Assembly: GCA_946800325.1 (NCBI GenBank)
Contig: OX326956.1
Location: 13,185,167-13,249,166 of the forward strand
From: Luzula sylvatica
Lineage: Eukaryota; Streptophyta; Magnoliopsida; Poales; Juncaceae
Direction: 5' to 3'
DNA: 64,000 nt
This document shows, one piece after another, positions 46,681-62,800 of the stretch (position 1 is the stretch's first letter; the number at the start of each line of letters is the position of its first letter). The notes beneath the pieces were generated by a model. The model was not told where the DNA came from and searched no databases. It saw only the letters and a program-made list of their open reading frames with translations. The translations under genes were made by a program, and so were the position numbers.

Positions 46681-49600
46681 TAACGCTTTGAGGAGTTCAA
46701 ATAACGTGTTTTTAGATCATTTGTATCGTATCTTTTAGTACATAACTTTTCACCAAATTTCACAAACACTAAGAAAGTTTGTTTTTCGATTCAAAACATG
46801 ATTTTAACGCTTTGAGGAGTTCAAATAACGTGTTTTTAGATCATTTGTATCGTATCTTTTAGTACATAACTTTTCACCAAATTTCACAAACACTAAGAAA
46901 GTTTGTTTTTCGATTCAAAACAAGATTTGAACGCTTTGAGGATTGCAAATAACGTGTTTTAAGATAATTTGTATCGTATATTTTAGTACATAATTTTCCC
47001 CAAATTTCACAAACACTAAGAAAGTTTGTTTTTCGATTCAAAACAAGATTTGAACGCTTTGAGAAGTTCAAATAACGTGTTTTTAGATCATTTGTATAGT
47101 ATCTTTTAGTACGTAACTTTTCACCAAATTTCACAAACACTAAGATAGTTTGTTTTTCGATTCAAAACAAGATTTTAACGTTTGAGGAGTTCAAATAACG
47201 TGTTTTTAGATCATTTGTATCGTATCTTTTACTACATAACTTTGCACCAAATTTCGCAAACACTAAGAAAGTTTGTTTTTCGATTCAAAACAAGATTTGA
47301 ACGCTTTGAGGAGTTCAAATAACGTGTTTTAAGATCATTTGTATCGTATCTTTTAGTACATAACTTTTCACCAAATTTCACAAACACTAAGATAGTTTGT
47401 TTTTCGATTCAAAACAAGATTTGAACGCTTCAGCAGTTCAAATAACGTGTTTTTAGATCATTTGTATCGTATCTTTTACTACATAACTTTTCACGAAATT
47501 TCACAAACACTAAGATAGTTTGTTTTTCGATTCAAAACAAGATTTTAACGCTTTGACAAGTTCAGATAACGTGTTTTTAGATAATTTGTATCGTATCTTT
47601 TAGTACATAACTTTTCACCAAATTTCACAAACGCTAAGAAAGTTTGTTTTTCGATTCAAAACAAGATTTGAACGCTTTGAGGAGTTCAAATAACGTGTTT
47701 TTCGATCATTTGTATCGTATCTTTTAGTACATAACTTTTCACCAAATTTCACAAACACTAAGATAGTTTGTTTTTCGATTCAAAACAAGATTTTAACGCT
47801 TTGAGGAGTTCAAATAACGTGTTTTTAGATCATTTGTATCGTATCTTTTACTACATAACTTTTCCCCAAATTTCACAAACACTAAGAAAGTTTGTTTTTC
47901 GATTCAAAACAAGATTTGAACGCTTTGAGGAGTGCAAATAACGTGTTTTAAGATCATTTGTATCGTATATTTTAGTACATAACTTTTCCCCAAATTTCAC
48001 AAACACTAAGAAAGTTTGTTTTTCGATTCAAAACAAGATTTGAACGCTTTGAGGAGTTCAAATAACGTGTTTTTAGATCATTTGTATCGTATCATTTAGT
48101 ACATAACTTTTCACCAAATTTCACAAACACTAAGCTAGTTTGTTTTTCGATTCAAAACAAGATTTTAACGCTTCGAGGAGTTCAAATAACGTGTTTTTAG
48201 ATCGTTTGTATCGTATCTTTTACTACATAACTTTTCACCAAATTTCACAAACACTAAGAAAGTTTGTTTTTCGATTCAAAACAAAATTTTAACGCTTTGA
48301 GGAGTTCAAATAACGTGTTTTTAGATCATTTGTATCGTATCTTTTAGAACATAACTTTTCACCAAATTTCACAAACGCTAAGAAAGATTGTTTTTTCGAT
48401 TCAAAACAAGATTTTAACGATTTGAGGAGTTCAAATAACGTGTTTTTAGATCATTTGTATCGTATCTTTTAGTACATAACTTTTCACCAAATTTCACAAA
48501 CACTAAGAAAGTTTGTTTTTCGATTCAAAAGAAGATTTGAACGCTTTGAGAAGTTCAAATAACGTGTTTTTAGATCATTTGTATAGTATCTTTTAGTACG
48601 TAACTTTTCACCAAATTTCACAAACACTAAGATAGTTTGTTTTTCGATTCAAAACAAGATTTTAACGCTTTGAGGAGTTCAAATAACGTGTTTTTAGATC
48701 ATTTGTATCGTATCTTTTAGTACATAACTTTTCACCAAATTTCACAAACACTAAGAAAGTTTGTTTTTCGATTCAAAACATGATTTTAACGCTTTGAGGA
48801 GTTCAAATAACGTGTTTTTAGATCATTTGTATCGTATCTTTTAGTACATAACTTTTCACCAAATTTCACAAACACTAAGAAAGTTTGTTTTTCGATTCAA
48901 AACAAGATTTGAACGCTTTGAGGAGTGCAAATAACGTGTTTTAAGATAATTTGTATCGTATATTTTAGTACATAATTTTCCCCAAATTTCACAAACACTA
49001 AGAAAGTTTGTTTTTCGATTCAAAACAAGATTTGAACGCTTTGAGAAGTTCAAATAACGTGTTTTTAGATCATTTGTATAGTATCTTTTAGTACGTAACT
49101 TTTCACCAAATTTCACAAACACTAAGATAGTTTGTTTTTCGATTCAAAACAAGATTTTAACGTTTGAGGAGTTCAAATAACGTGTTTTTAGATCATTTGT
49201 ATCGTATCTTTTACTACATAACTTTGCACCAAATTTCGCAAACACTAAGAAAGTTTGTTTTTCGATTCAAAACAAGATTTGAACGCTTTGAGGAGTTCAA
49301 ATAACGTGTTTTAAGATCATTTGTATCGTATCTTTTAGTACATAACTTTTCACCAAATTTCACAAACACTAAGATAGTTTGTTTTTCGATTCAAAACAAG
49401 ATTTGAACGCTTCAGCAGTTCAAATAACGTGTTTTTAGATCATTTGTATCGTATCTTTTACTACATAACTTTTCACGAAATTTCACAAACACTAAGATAG
49501 TTTGTTTTTCGATTCAAAACAAGATTTTAACGCTTTGACAAGTTCAGATAACGTGTTTTTAGATAATTTGTATCGTATCTTTTAGTACATAACTTTTCAC

Positions 49601-52600
49601 CAAATTTCACAAACGCTAAGAAAGTTTGTTTTTCGATTCAAAACAAGATTTGAACGCTTTGAGGAGTTCAAATAACGTGTTTTTCGATCATTTGTATCGT
49701 ATCTTTTAGTACATAACTTTTCACCAAATTTCACAAACACTAAGATAGTTTGTTTTTCGATTCAAAACAAGATTTTAACGCTTTGAGGAGTTCAAATAAC
49801 GTGTTTTTAGATCATTTGTATCGTATCTTTTACTACATAACTTTTCCCCAAATTTCACAAACACTAAGAAAGTTTGTTTTTCGATTCAAAACAAGATTTG
49901 AACGCTTTGAGGAGTGCAAATAACGTGTTTTAAGATCATTTGTATCGTATATTTTAGTACATAACTTTTCCCCAAATTTCACAAACACTAAGAAAGTTTG
50001 TTTTTCGATTCAAAACAAGATTTGAACGCTTTGAGGAGTTCAAATAACGTGTTTTTAGATCATTTGTATCGTATCATTTAGTACATAACTTTTCACCAAA
50101 TTTCACAAACACTAAGCTAGTTTGTTTTTCGATTCAAAACAAGATTTTAACGCTTCGAGGAGTTCAAATAACGTGTTTTTAGATCGTTTGTATCGTATCT
50201 TTTACTACATAACTTTTCACCAAATTTCACAAACACTAAGAAAGTTTGTTTTTCGATTCAAAACAAAATTTTAACGCTTTGAGGAGTTCAAATAACGTGT
50301 TTTTAGATCATTTGTATCGTATCTTTTAGAACATAACTTTTCACCAAATTTCACAAACGCTAAGAAAGATTGTTTTTTCGATTCAAAACAAGATTTTAAC
50401 GATTTGAGGAGTTCAAATAACGTGTTTTTAGATCATTTGTATCGTATCTTTTAGTACATAACTTTTCACCAAATTTCACAAACACTAAGAAAGTTTGTTT
50501 TTCGATTCAAAAGAAGATTTGAACGCTTTGAGAAGTTCAAATAACGTGTTTTTAGATCATTTGTATAGTATCTTTTAGTACGTAACTTTTCACCAAATTT
50601 CACAAACACTAAGATAGTTTGTTTTTCGATTCAAAACAAGATTTTAACGCTTTGAGGAGTTCAAATAACGTGTTTTTAGATCATTTGTATCGTATCTTTT
50701 AGTACATAACTTTTCACCAAATTTCACAAACACTAAGAAAGTTTGTTTTTCGATTCAAAACATGATTTTAACGCTTTGAGGAGTTCAAATAACGTGTTTT
50801 TAGATCATTTGTATCGTATCTTTTAGTACATAACTTTTCACCAAATTTCACAAACACTAAGAAAGTTTGTTTTTCGATTCAAAACAAGATTTGAACGCTT
50901 TGAGGAGTGCAAATAACGTGTTTTAAGATCATTTGTATCGTATATTTTAGTACATAATTTTCCCCAAATTTCACAAACACTAAGAAAGTTTGTTTTTCGA
51001 TTCAAAACAAGATTTGAACGCTTTGAGAAGTTCAAATAACGTGTTTTTAGATCATTTGTATAGTATCTTTTAGTACGTAACTTTTCACCAAATTTCACAA
51101 ACACTAAGATAGTTTGTTTTTCGATTCAAAACAAGATTTTAACGTTTGAGGAGTTCAAATAACGTGTTTTTAGATCATTTGTATCGTATCTTTTACTACA
51201 TAACTTTGCACCAAATTTCGCAAACACTAAGAAAGTTTGTTTTTCGATTCAAAACAAGATTTGAACGCTTTGAGGAGTTCAAATAACGTGTTTTAAGATC
51301 ATTTGTATCGTATCTTTTAGTACATAACTTTTCACCAAATTTCACAAACACTAAGATAGTTTGTTTTTCGATTCAAAACAAGATTTGAACGCTTCAGCAG
51401 TTCAAATAACGTGTTTTTAGATCATTTGTATCGTATCTTTTACTACATAACTTTTCACGAAATTTCACAAACACTAAGATAGTTTGTTTTTCGATTCAAA
51501 ACAAGATTTTAACGCTTTGACAAGTTCAGATAACGTGTTTTTAGATAATTTGTATCGTATCTTTTAGTACATAACTTTTCACCAAATTTCACAAACGCTA
51601 AGAAAGTTTGTTTTTCGATTCAAAACAAGATTTGAACGCTTTGAGGAGTTCAAATAACGTGTTTTTCGATCATTTGTATCGTATCTTTTAGTACATAACT
51701 TTTCACCAAATTTCACAAACACTAAGATAGTTTGTTTTTCGATTCAAAACAAGATTTTAACGCTTTGAGGAGTTCAAATAACGTGTTTTTAGATCATTTG
51801 TATCGTATCTTTTACTACATAACTTTTCCCCAAATTTCACAAACACTAAGAAAGTTTGTTTTTCGATTCAAAACAAGATTTGAACGCTTTGAGGAGTGCA
51901 AATAACGTGTTTTAAGATCATTTGTATCGTATATTTTAGTACATAACTTTTCCCCAAATTTCACAAACACTAAGAAAGTTTGTTTTTCGATTCAAAACAA
52001 GATTTGAACGCTTTGAGGAGTTCAAATAACGTGTTTTTAGATCATTTGTATCGTATCATTTAGTACATAACTTTTCACCAAATTTCACAAACACTAAGCT
52101 AGTTTGTTTTTCGATTCAAAACAAGATTTTAACGCTTCGAGGAGTTCAAATAACGTGTTTTTAGATCGTTTGTATCGTATCTTTTACTACATAACTTTTC
52201 ACCAAATTTCACAAACACTAAGAAAGTTTGTTTTTCGATTCAAAACAAAATTTTAACGCTTTGAGGAGTTCAAATAACGTGTTTTTAGATCATTTGTATC
52301 GTATCTTTTAGAACATAACTTTTCACCAAATTTCACAAACGCTAAGAAAGATTGTTTTTCGATTCAAAACAAGATTTTAACGATTTGAGGAGTTCAAATA
52401 ACGTGTTTTTAGATCATTTGTATCGTATCTTTTAGTACATAACTTTTCACCAAATTTCACAAACACTAAGAAAGTTTGTTTTTCGATTCAAAAGAAGATT
52501 TGAACGCTTTGAGAAGTTCAAATAACGTGTTTTTAGATCATTTGTATAGTATCTTTTAGTACGTAACTTTTCACCAAATTTCACAAACACTAAGATAGTT

Positions 52601-52625
52601 TGTTTTTCGATTCAAAACAAGATTT
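46681..52625 (+). repeat. three 1,982-bp (16-monomer) higher-order units
   Basis: Units begin at 46681, 48663 and 50645. The first two share AAAGATTGTTTTTTCG (near 48385 and 50367), which is one T shorter in the third (near 52348). Differences between units are few, so they are recent. Confidence 0.9.
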
Positions 52626-54732
52626 TAACGTTTGAGGAGTTCAAATAACGTGTTTTTAGATCATTTGTATCGTATCTTTTACTACATAACTTTGCACCAA
52701 ATTTCGCAAACACTAAGAAAGTTTGTTTTTCGATTCAAAACAAGATTTGAACGCTTTGAGGAGTTCAAATAACGTGTTTTAAGATCATTTGTATCGTATC
52801 TTTTAGTACATAACTTTTCACCAAATTTCACAAACACTAAGATAGTTTGTTTTTCGATTCAAAACAAGAGTTGAACGCTTCAGCAGTTCAAATAACGTGT
52901 TTTTAGATCATTTGTATCGTATCTTTTACTACATAACTTTTCACCAAATTTCACAAACACTAAGATAGTTTGTTTTTCGATTCAAAACAAGATTTTAACG
53001 CTTTGAGCAGTTCAGATAACGTGTTTTTAGATCATTTGTATCGTATCTTTTAGTACATAACTTTTCACCAAATTTCACAAACGCTAAGAAAGTTTGTTTT
53101 TCGATTCAAAACAAGATTTGAACGCTTTGAGGAGTTCAAATAACGTGTTTTTCGATCATTTGTATCGTATCTTTTAGTACATAACTTTTCACCAAATTTC
53201 ACAAACACTAAGATAGTTTGTTTTTCGATTCAAAACAAGATTTTAACGCTTTGAGGAGTTCAAATAACGTGTTTTTAGATCATTTGTATCGTATCTTTTA
53301 CTGCATAACTTTTCCCCAAATTTCACAAACACTAAGAAAGTTTGTTTTTCGATTCAAAACAAGATTTGAACGCTTTGAGGAGTGCAAATAACGTGTTTTA
53401 AGATCATTTGTATCGTATATTTTAGTACATAACTTTTCCCCAAATTTCACAAACACTAAGAAAGTTTGTTTTTCGATTCAAAACAAGATTTGAACGCTTT
53501 GAGGAGTTCAAATAACGTGTTTTTAGATCATTTGTATCGTATCATTTAGTACATAACTTTTCACCAAATTTCACAAACACTAAGCTAGTTTGTTTTTCGA
53601 TTCAAAACAAGATTTTAACGCTTCGAGGAGTTCAAATAACGTGTTTTTAGATCGTTTGTATCGTATCTTTTACTACATAACTTTTCACCAAATTTCACAA
53701 ACACTAAGAAAGTTTGTTTTTCGATTCAAAACAAAATTTTAACGCTTTGAGGAGTTCAAATAACGTGTTTTTAGATCATTTGTATCGTATCTTTTAGAAC
53801 ATAACTTTTCACCAAATTTCACAAACGCTAAGAAAGTTTATTTTTCGATTCAAAACAAGATTTTAACGATTTGAGAAGTTCAAATAACGTGTTTTTAGAT
53901 CATTTGTATCGTATCTTTTAGTACATAACTTTTCACCAAATTTCACAAACACTAAGAAAGTTTGTTTTTCGATTCAAAAGAAGATTTGAACGCTTTGAGG
54001 AGTTCAAATAACGTGTTTTTAGATCATTTGTATAGTATCTTTTAGTACGTAACTTTTCACCAAATTTCACAAACACTAAGATAGTTTGTTTTTCGATTCA
54101 AAACAAGATTTGAACGCTTTGAGGAGTTCAAATAACGTGTTTTTAGATCATTTGTATCGTATCTTTTAGTACATAACTTTTAACCAAGTTTCACAAACAC
54201 TAAGAAAGTTTGTTTTTCGATTCAAAACAAGATTTGAACGCTTTGAGGAGTTCAAATAACGTATTTTTAGATCATTTGTATCGTATCTTTTAGTACACAA
54301 CTTTTCACCAAATTTCACAAACACTAAGATAGTTTGTTTTTCGTTTCAAAACAAGATTTTAACGCTTTGAGGAGTTCAAATAATGTGTTTTAAGATCATT
54401 TGTATCGTATCTTTTACTACATAACTTTTCACCAAATTTCACAAACACTAAGAAAATTTGTTTTTCGATTCAAAACAAGATTTGAACGCTTTGAGGAGTT
54501 CAAATAACGTGTTTTTAGATCATTTGTATCGTATCTTTTACTATATAACTTTTCACCAAATTTCACAAACACTAAGATAGTTTGTTTTTCGATTCAAAAC
54601 AAGATTTTAACGCTTTGAGCAGTTCAAATAACGTGTTTTTAGATCATTTGTATCGTATCTTTTACTACATAACTTTTCACCAAATTTCACAAACACTAAG
54701 AAAGTTTGTTTTTCGATTCAAAACAAGATTTT

Positions 54733-55400
54733 AACACTTTGAGGAGTTCAAATAACGTGTTTTAAGATTATTTGTATCGTATCTTTTAGCACACAACTTT
54801 TCACCAAATTTCACAAACGCTAAGATAGTTTGTTTTTAGATTCAAAACAAGATTTTAACGCTTTGAGCAGTTCAAATAACGTGTTTTTAGATCATTTGTA
54901 TCGTATCTTTTACTACATAACTTTTCACCAAATTTCACAAACACTAAGAAAGTTTGTTTTTCGATTCAAAACAAGATTTTAACACTTTGAGGAGTTCAAA
55001 TAACGTGTTTTAAGATTATTTGTATCGTATCTTTTAGTACACAACTTTTCACCAAATTTCACAAACGCTAAGATAGTTTGTTTTTAGATTCAAAACAAGA
55101 TTTTAACGCTTTGAGCAGTTCAAATAACGTGTTTTTAGATCATTTGTATCGTATCTTTTACTACATAACTTTTCACCAAATTTCACAAACACTAAGAAAG
55201 TTTGTTTTTCGATTCAAAACAAGATTTTAACACTTTGAGGAGTTCAAATAACGTGTTTTAAGATTATTTGTATCCTATCTTTTAGTACACAACTTTTCAC
55301 CAAATTTCACAAACGCTAAGATAGTTTGTTTTTAGATTCAAAACAAGATTTTAACGCTTTGAGCAGTTCAAATAACGTGTTTTTAGATCATTTGTATCGT
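54733..55400 (+). repeat. dimeric (248-bp) satellite block
   Basis: The monomer pair AACACTTTGAGG/TTAAGATTATTTG and GTTTTTAGATTC/GCAGTTC recurs at 54733, 54981 and 55229, exactly 248 bp apart. The same triplet of dimers recurs from 56096, 59070 and 62789. Confidence 0.9.
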
Positions 55401-56899
55401 ATCTTTTACTACATAACTTTTCACCAAATTTCACAAACGCTAAGAAAGTTTATTTTTCGATTCAAAACAAGATTTGAACGCTTTGAGAAGTTCAAATAAC
55501 GTGTTTTTAGATCATTTGTATCGTATCTTTTAGTACATAACTTTTCACCAAATTTCACAAACACTAAGAAAGTTTGTTTTTCGATTCAAAAGAAGATTTG
55601 AACGCTTTGAGGAGTTCAAATAACGTGTTTTTAGATCATTTGTATAGTATCTTTTAGTACGTAACTTTTCACCAAATTTCACAAACACTAAGATAGTTTG
55701 TTTTTCGATTCAAAACAAGATTTTAACGTTTGAGGAGTTCAAATAATGTGTTTTAAGATCATTTGTATCGTATCTTTTACTACATAACTTTTCACCAAAT
55801 TTCACAAACACTAAGAAAATTTGTTTTCCGATTCAAAACAAGATTTGAACGCTTTGAGGAGTTCAAATAACGTGTTTTTAGATCATTTGTATCGTATCTT
55901 TTACTACATAACTTTTCACCAAATTTCACAAACACTAAGATAGTTTGTTTTTCGATTCAAAACAAGATTTTAACGCTTTGAGCAGTTCAAATAACGTGTT
56001 TTTAGATCATTTGTATCGTATCTTTTACTACATAACTTTTCACCAAATTTCACAAACACTAAGAAAGTTTGTTTTTCGATTCAAAACAAGATTTTAACAC
56101 TTTGAGGAGTTCAAATAACGTGTTTTAAGATTATTTGTATCGTATCTTTTAGCACACAACTTTTCACCAAATTTCACAAACGCTAAGATAGTTTGTTTTT
56201 AGATTCAAAACAAGATTTTAACGCTTTGAGCAGTTCAAATAACGTGTTTTTAGATCATTTGTATCGTATCTTTTACTACATAACTTTTCACCAAATTTCA
56301 CAAACACTAAGAAAGTTTGTTTTTCGATTCAAAACAAGATTTTAACACTTTGAGGAGTTCAAATAACGTGTTTTAAGATTATTTGTATCGTATCTTTTAG
56401 TACACAACTTTTCACCAAATTTCACAAACGCTAAGATAGTTTGTTTTTAGATTCAAAACAAGATTTTAACGCTTTGAGCAGTTCAAATAACGTGTTTTTA
56501 GATCATTTGTATCGTATCTTTTACTACATAACTTTTCACCAAATTTCACAAACACTAAGAAAGTTTGTTTTTCGATTCAAAACAAGATTTTAACACTTTG
56601 AGGAGTTCAAATAACGTGTTTTAAGATTATTTGTATCGTATCTTTTAGTACACAACTTTTCACCAAATTTCACAAACGCTAAGATAGTTTGTTTTTAGAT
56701 TCAAAACAAGATTTTAACGCTTTGAGCAGTTCAAATAACGTGTTTTTAGATCATTTGTATCGTATCTTTTACTACATAACTTTTCACCAAATTTCACAAA
56801 CGCTAAGAAAGTTTATTTTTCGATTCAAAACAAGATTTTAACGATTTGAGAAGTTCAAATAACGTGTTTTTAGATCATTTGTATCGTATCTTTTAGTAC

Positions 56900-59800
56900 A
56901 TAACTTTTCACCAAATTTCACAAACACTAAGAAAGTTTGTTTTTCGATTCAAAAGAAGATTTGAACGCTTTGAGGAGTTCAAATAACGTGTTTTTAGATC
57001 ATTTGTATAGTATCTTTTAGTACGTAACTTTTCACCAAATTTCACAAACACTAAGATAGTTTGTTTTTCGATTCAAAACAAGATTTTAACGTTTGAGGAG
57101 TTCAAATAACTTGTTTTTAGATCATTTGTATCGTATCTTTTACTACATAACTTTTCACCAAATTTCGCAAACACTAAGAAAGTTTGTTTTTCGATTCAAA
57201 ACAAGATTTGAACGCTTTGAGGAGTTCAAATAACGTGTTTTAAGATCATTTGTATCGTATCTTTTAGTACATAACTTTTCACCAAATTTCACAAACACTA
57301 AGATAGTTTGTTTTTCGATTCAAAACAAGATTTGAACGCTTTAGCAGTTCAAATAACGTGTTTTTAGATCATTTGTATCGTATCTTTTACTACATAGCTT
57401 TACACCAAATTTCACAAACACTAAGATAGTTTGTTTTTCGATTCAAAACAAGATTTTAACGCTTTGAGCAGTTCAGATAACGTGTTTTTAGATCATTTGT
57501 ATCGTATCTTTTAGTACATAACTTTTCACCAAATTTCACAAACGCTAAGAAAGATTGTTTTTCGATTCAAAACATGATTTGAACGCTTTGAGGAGTTCAA
57601 ATAACGTGTTTTTCGATCATTTGTATCGTATCTTTTAGTACATAACTTTTCACCAAATTTCACTAACACTAAGATAGTTTGTTTTTCGATTCAAAACAAG
57701 ATTTTAACGCTTTGAGGAGTTCAAATAACGTGTTTTTAGATCATTTGTATCGTATATTTTAGTACATAACTTTTCACCAAATTTCACAAACACTAAGCTA
57801 GTTTGTTTTTTGATTCAAAACAAGATTTTAACGCTTTGAGGAGTTCAAATAATGTGTTTTTAGATCATTTGTATCGTATATTTTAGTACATAACTTTTCA
57901 CCAAATTTCACAAACGCTAAGAAAGTTTGTTTTTCGATTCAAAACAAGATTTGAACGCTTCGAGGAATTCAAATAACGTGTTTTTAGATCATTTGTATCG
58001 TATCTTTTAGTACATAACTTTTCACCAAATTTCACAAACACTAAGATAGTTTGTTTTTCGATTCAAAACAAGATTTTAACGCTTTGAGGAGTTCAAATAA
58101 CGTGTTTTTAGATCATTTGTATCGTATCTTTTAGTACACAACTTTTCACCAAATTTCACAAACACTAAGATAGTTTGTTTTTCGTTTCAAAACAAGATTT
58201 TAACGCTTTGAGGAGTTCAAATAACATGTTTTTAGATCATTTGTATCGTATCTTTTACGACATAACTTTTCACCAAATTTCACAAACACTAAGAAAGTTT
58301 ATTTTTCGATTCAAAACAAGATTTGAACGCTTTGAGGCGTTCAAATAACGTGTTTTAAGATCATTTGTATCGTATCATTTACCACATAACTTTTCACCAA
58401 ATTTCACAAACACTAAGAAAGTTTGTTTTTCGATTCAAACCAAGATTTTAACGCTTTGAGGAGTTCAAATAACGTGTTTTTAGATCATTTGTATCGTATC
58501 TTTTAGTACATAAGTTTTAACCAAATTTCACAAACACTAAGAAAGTTTGTTTTTCGATTCAAAACAAGATTTGAACGCTTTGAGGAGTTCAAATAACGTA
58601 TTTTTAGATCATTTGTATCGTATCTTTTAGTACACAAATTTTCACCAAATTTCACAAACACTAAGATAGTTTGTTTTTCGTTTCAAAACAAGATTTTAAC
58701 GCTTTGAGGAGTTCAAATAATGTGTTTTAAGATCATTTGTATCGTATCTTTTACTACATAACTTTTCACCAAATTTCACAAACACTAAGAAAATTTGTTT
58801 TTCGATTCAAAACAAGATTTGAACGCTTTGAGGAGTTCAAATAACGTGTTTTTAGATCATTTGTATCGTATCTTTTACTACATAACTTTTCACCAAATTT
58901 CACAAACACTAAGATAGTTTGTTTTTCGATTCAAAACAAGATTTTAACGCTTTGAGCAGTTCAAATAACGTGTTTTTAGATCATTTGTATCGTATCTTTT
59001 ACTACATAACTTTTCACCAAATTTCACAAACACTAAGAAAGTTTGTTTTTCGATTCAAAACAAGATTTTAACACTTTGAGGAGTTCAAATAACGTGTTTT
59101 AAGATTATTTGTATCGTATCTTTTAGCACACAACTTTTCACCAAATTTCACAAACGCTAAGATAGTTTGTTTTTAGATTCAAAACAAGATTTTAACGCTT
59201 TGAGCAGTTCAAATAACGTGTTTTTAGATCATTTGTATCGTATCTTTTACTACATAACTTTTCACCAAATTTCACAAACACTAAGAAAGTTTGTTTTTCG
59301 ATTCAAAACAAGATTTTAACACTTTGAGGAGTTCAAATAACGTGTTTTAAGATTATTTGTATCGTATCTTTTAGTACACAACTTTTCACCAAATTTCACA
59401 AACGCTAAGATAGTTTGTTTTTAGATTCAAAACAAGATTTTAACGCTTTGAGCAGTTCAAATAACGTGTTTTTAGATCATTTGTATCGTATCTTTTACTA
59501 CATAACTTTTCACCAAATTTCACAAACACTAAGAAAGTTTGTTTTTCGATTCAAAACAAGATTTTAACACTTTGAGGAGTTCAAATAACGTGTTTTAAGA
59601 TTATTTGTATCCTATCTTTTTAGTACACAACTTTTCACCAAATTTCACAAACGCTAAGATAGTTTGTTTTTAGATTCAAAACAAGATTTTAACGCTTTGA
59701 GCAGTTCAAATAACGTGTTTTTAGATCATTTGTATCGTATCTTTTACTACATAACTTTTCACCAAATTTCACAAACTCTAAGAAAGTTTGTTTTTCGATT

Positions 59801-62800
59801 CAAAACAAGATTTGAACGCTTTGAGGAGTTCAAATAACGTGTTTTAAGATCATTTGTATCGTATCTTTTAGTACATAACTTTTCACCAAATTTCACAAAC
59901 GCTAAGATAGTTTGTTTTTCGTTTCAAAACAAGATTTTAACGCTTTGAGGAGTTCAAATAACGTATTTTTAGATCATTTGTATCGTATCTTTTAGTACAC
60001 AACTTTTCACCAAATTTCACAAACACTAAGATAGTTTGTTTTTCGTTTCAAAACAAGATTTTAACGCTTTGAGGAGTTCAAATAATGTGTTTTAAGATCA
60101 TTTGTATCGTATCTTTTACTACATAACTTTTCACCAAATTTCACAAACACTAAGAAAATTTGTTTTTCGATTCAAAACAAGATTTGAACGCTTTGAGGAG
60201 TTCAAATAACGTGTTTTTAGATCATTTGTATCGTATCTTTTACTACATAACTTTTCACCAAATTTCACAAACACTAAGATAGTTTGTTTTTCGATTCAAA
60301 ACAAGATTTTAACGCTTTGAGCAGTTCAAATAACGTGTTTTTAGATCATTTGTATCGTATCTTTTACTACATAACTTTTCACCAAATTTCACAAACACTA
60401 AGCTAGTTTGTTTTTCGATTCAAAACAAGATTTTAACGCTTCGAGGAGTTCAAATAACGTGTTTTTAGATCGTTTGTATCGTATCTTTTACTACATAACT
60501 TTTCACCAAATTTCACAAACACTAAGAAAGTTTGTTTTTCGATTCAAAACAAAATTTTAACGCTTTGAGGAGTTCAAATAACGTGTTTTTAGATCATTTG
60601 TATCGTATCTTTTAGAACATAACTTTTCACCAAATTTCACAAACACTAAGAAAGTTTGTTTTTCGATTCAAAAGAAGATTTGAACGCTTTGAGGAGTTCA
60701 AATAACGTGTTTTTAGATCATTTGTATAGTATCTTTTAGTACGTAACTTTTCACCAAATTTCACAAACACTAAGATAGTTTGTTTTTCGATTCAAAACAA
60801 GATTTTAACGTTTGAGGAGTTCAAATAACTTGTTTTTAGATCATTTGTATCGTATCTTTTACTACATAACTTTTCACCAAATTTCGCAAACACTAAGAAA
60901 GTTTGTTTTTCGATTCAAAACAAGATTTGAACGCTTTGAGGAGTTCAAATAACGTGTTTTAAGATCATTTGTATCGTATCTTTTAGTACATAACTTTTCA
61001 CCAAATTTCACAAACACTAAGATAGTTTGTTTTTCGATTCAAAACAAGATTTGAACGCTTTAGCAGTTCAAATAACGTGTTTTTAGATCATTTGTATCGT
61101 ATCTTTTACTACATAGCTTTACACCAAATTTCACAAACACTAAGATAGTTTGTTTTTCGATTCAAAACAAGATTTTAACGCTTTGAGCAGTTCAGATAAC
61201 GTGTTTTTAGATCATTTGTATCGTATCTTTTAGTACATAACTTTTCACCAAATTTCACAAACGCTAAGAAAGATTGTTTTTCGATTCAAAACATGATTTG
61301 AACGCTTTGAGGAGTTCAAATAACGTGTTTTTCGATCATTTGTATCGTATCTTTTAGTACATAACTTTTCACCAAATTTCACTAACACTAAGATAGTTTG
61401 TTTTTCGATTCAAAACAAGATTTTAACGCTTTGAGGAGTTCAAATAACGTGTTTTTAGATCATTTGTATCGTATATTTTAGTACATAACTTTTCACCAAA
61501 TTTCACAAACACTAAGCTAGTTTGTTTTTTGATTCAAAACAAGATTTTAACGCTTTGAGGAGTTCAAATAATGTGTTTTTAGATCATTTGTATCGTATAT
61601 TTTAGTACATAACTTTTCACCAAATTTCACAAACGCTAAGAAAGTTTGTTTTTCGATTCAAAACAAGATTTGAACGCTTCGAGGAATTCAAATAACGTGT
61701 TTTTAGATCATTTGTATCGTATCTTTTAGTACATAACTTTTCACCAAATTTCACAAACACTAAGATAGTTTGTTTTTCGATTCAAAACAAGATTTTAACG
61801 CTTTGAGGAGTTCAAATAACGTGTTTTTAGATCATTTGTATCGTATCTTTTAGTACACAACTTTTCACCAAATTTCACAAACACTAAGATAGTTTGTTTT
61901 TCGTTTCAAAACAAGATTTTAACGCTTTGAGGAGTTCAAATAACATGTTTTTAGATCATTTGTATCGTATCTTTTACGACATAACTTTTCACCAAATTTC
62001 ACAAACACTAAGAAAGTTTATTTTTCGATTCAAAACAAGATTTGAACGCTTTGAGGCGTTCAAATAACGTGTTTTAAGATCATTTGTATCGTATCATTTA
62101 CCACATAACTTTTCACCAAATTTCACAAACACTAAGAAAGTTTGTTTTTCGATTCAAACCAAGATTTTAACGCTTTGAGGAGTTCAAATAACGTGTTTTT
62201 AGATCATTTGTATCGTATCTTTTAGTACATAAGTTTTAACCAAATTTCACAAACACTAAGAAAGTTTGTTTTTCGATTCAAAACAAGATTTGAACGCTTT
62301 GAGGAGTTCAAATAACGTATTTTTAGATCATTTGTATCGTATCTTTTAGTACACAACTTTTCACCAAATTTCACAAACACTAAGATAGTTTGTTTTTCGT
62401 TTCAAAACAAGATTTTAACGCTTTGAGGAGTTCAAATAATGTGTTTTAAGATCATTTGTATCGTATCTTTTACTACATAACTTTTCACCAAATTTCACAA
62501 ACACTAAGAAAATTTGTTTTTCGATTCAAAACAAGATTTGAACGCTTTGAGGAGTTCAAATAACGTGTTTTTAGATCATTTGTATCGTATCTTTTACTAC
62601 ATAACTTTTCACCAAATTTCACAAACACTAAGATAGTTTGTTTTTCGATTCAAAACAAGATTTTAACGCTTTGAGCAGTTCAAATAACGTGTTTTTAGAT
62701 CATTTGTATCGTATCTTTTACTACATAACTTTTCACCAAATTTCACAAACACTAAGAAAGTTTGTTTTTCGATTCAAAACAAGATTTTAACACTTTGAGG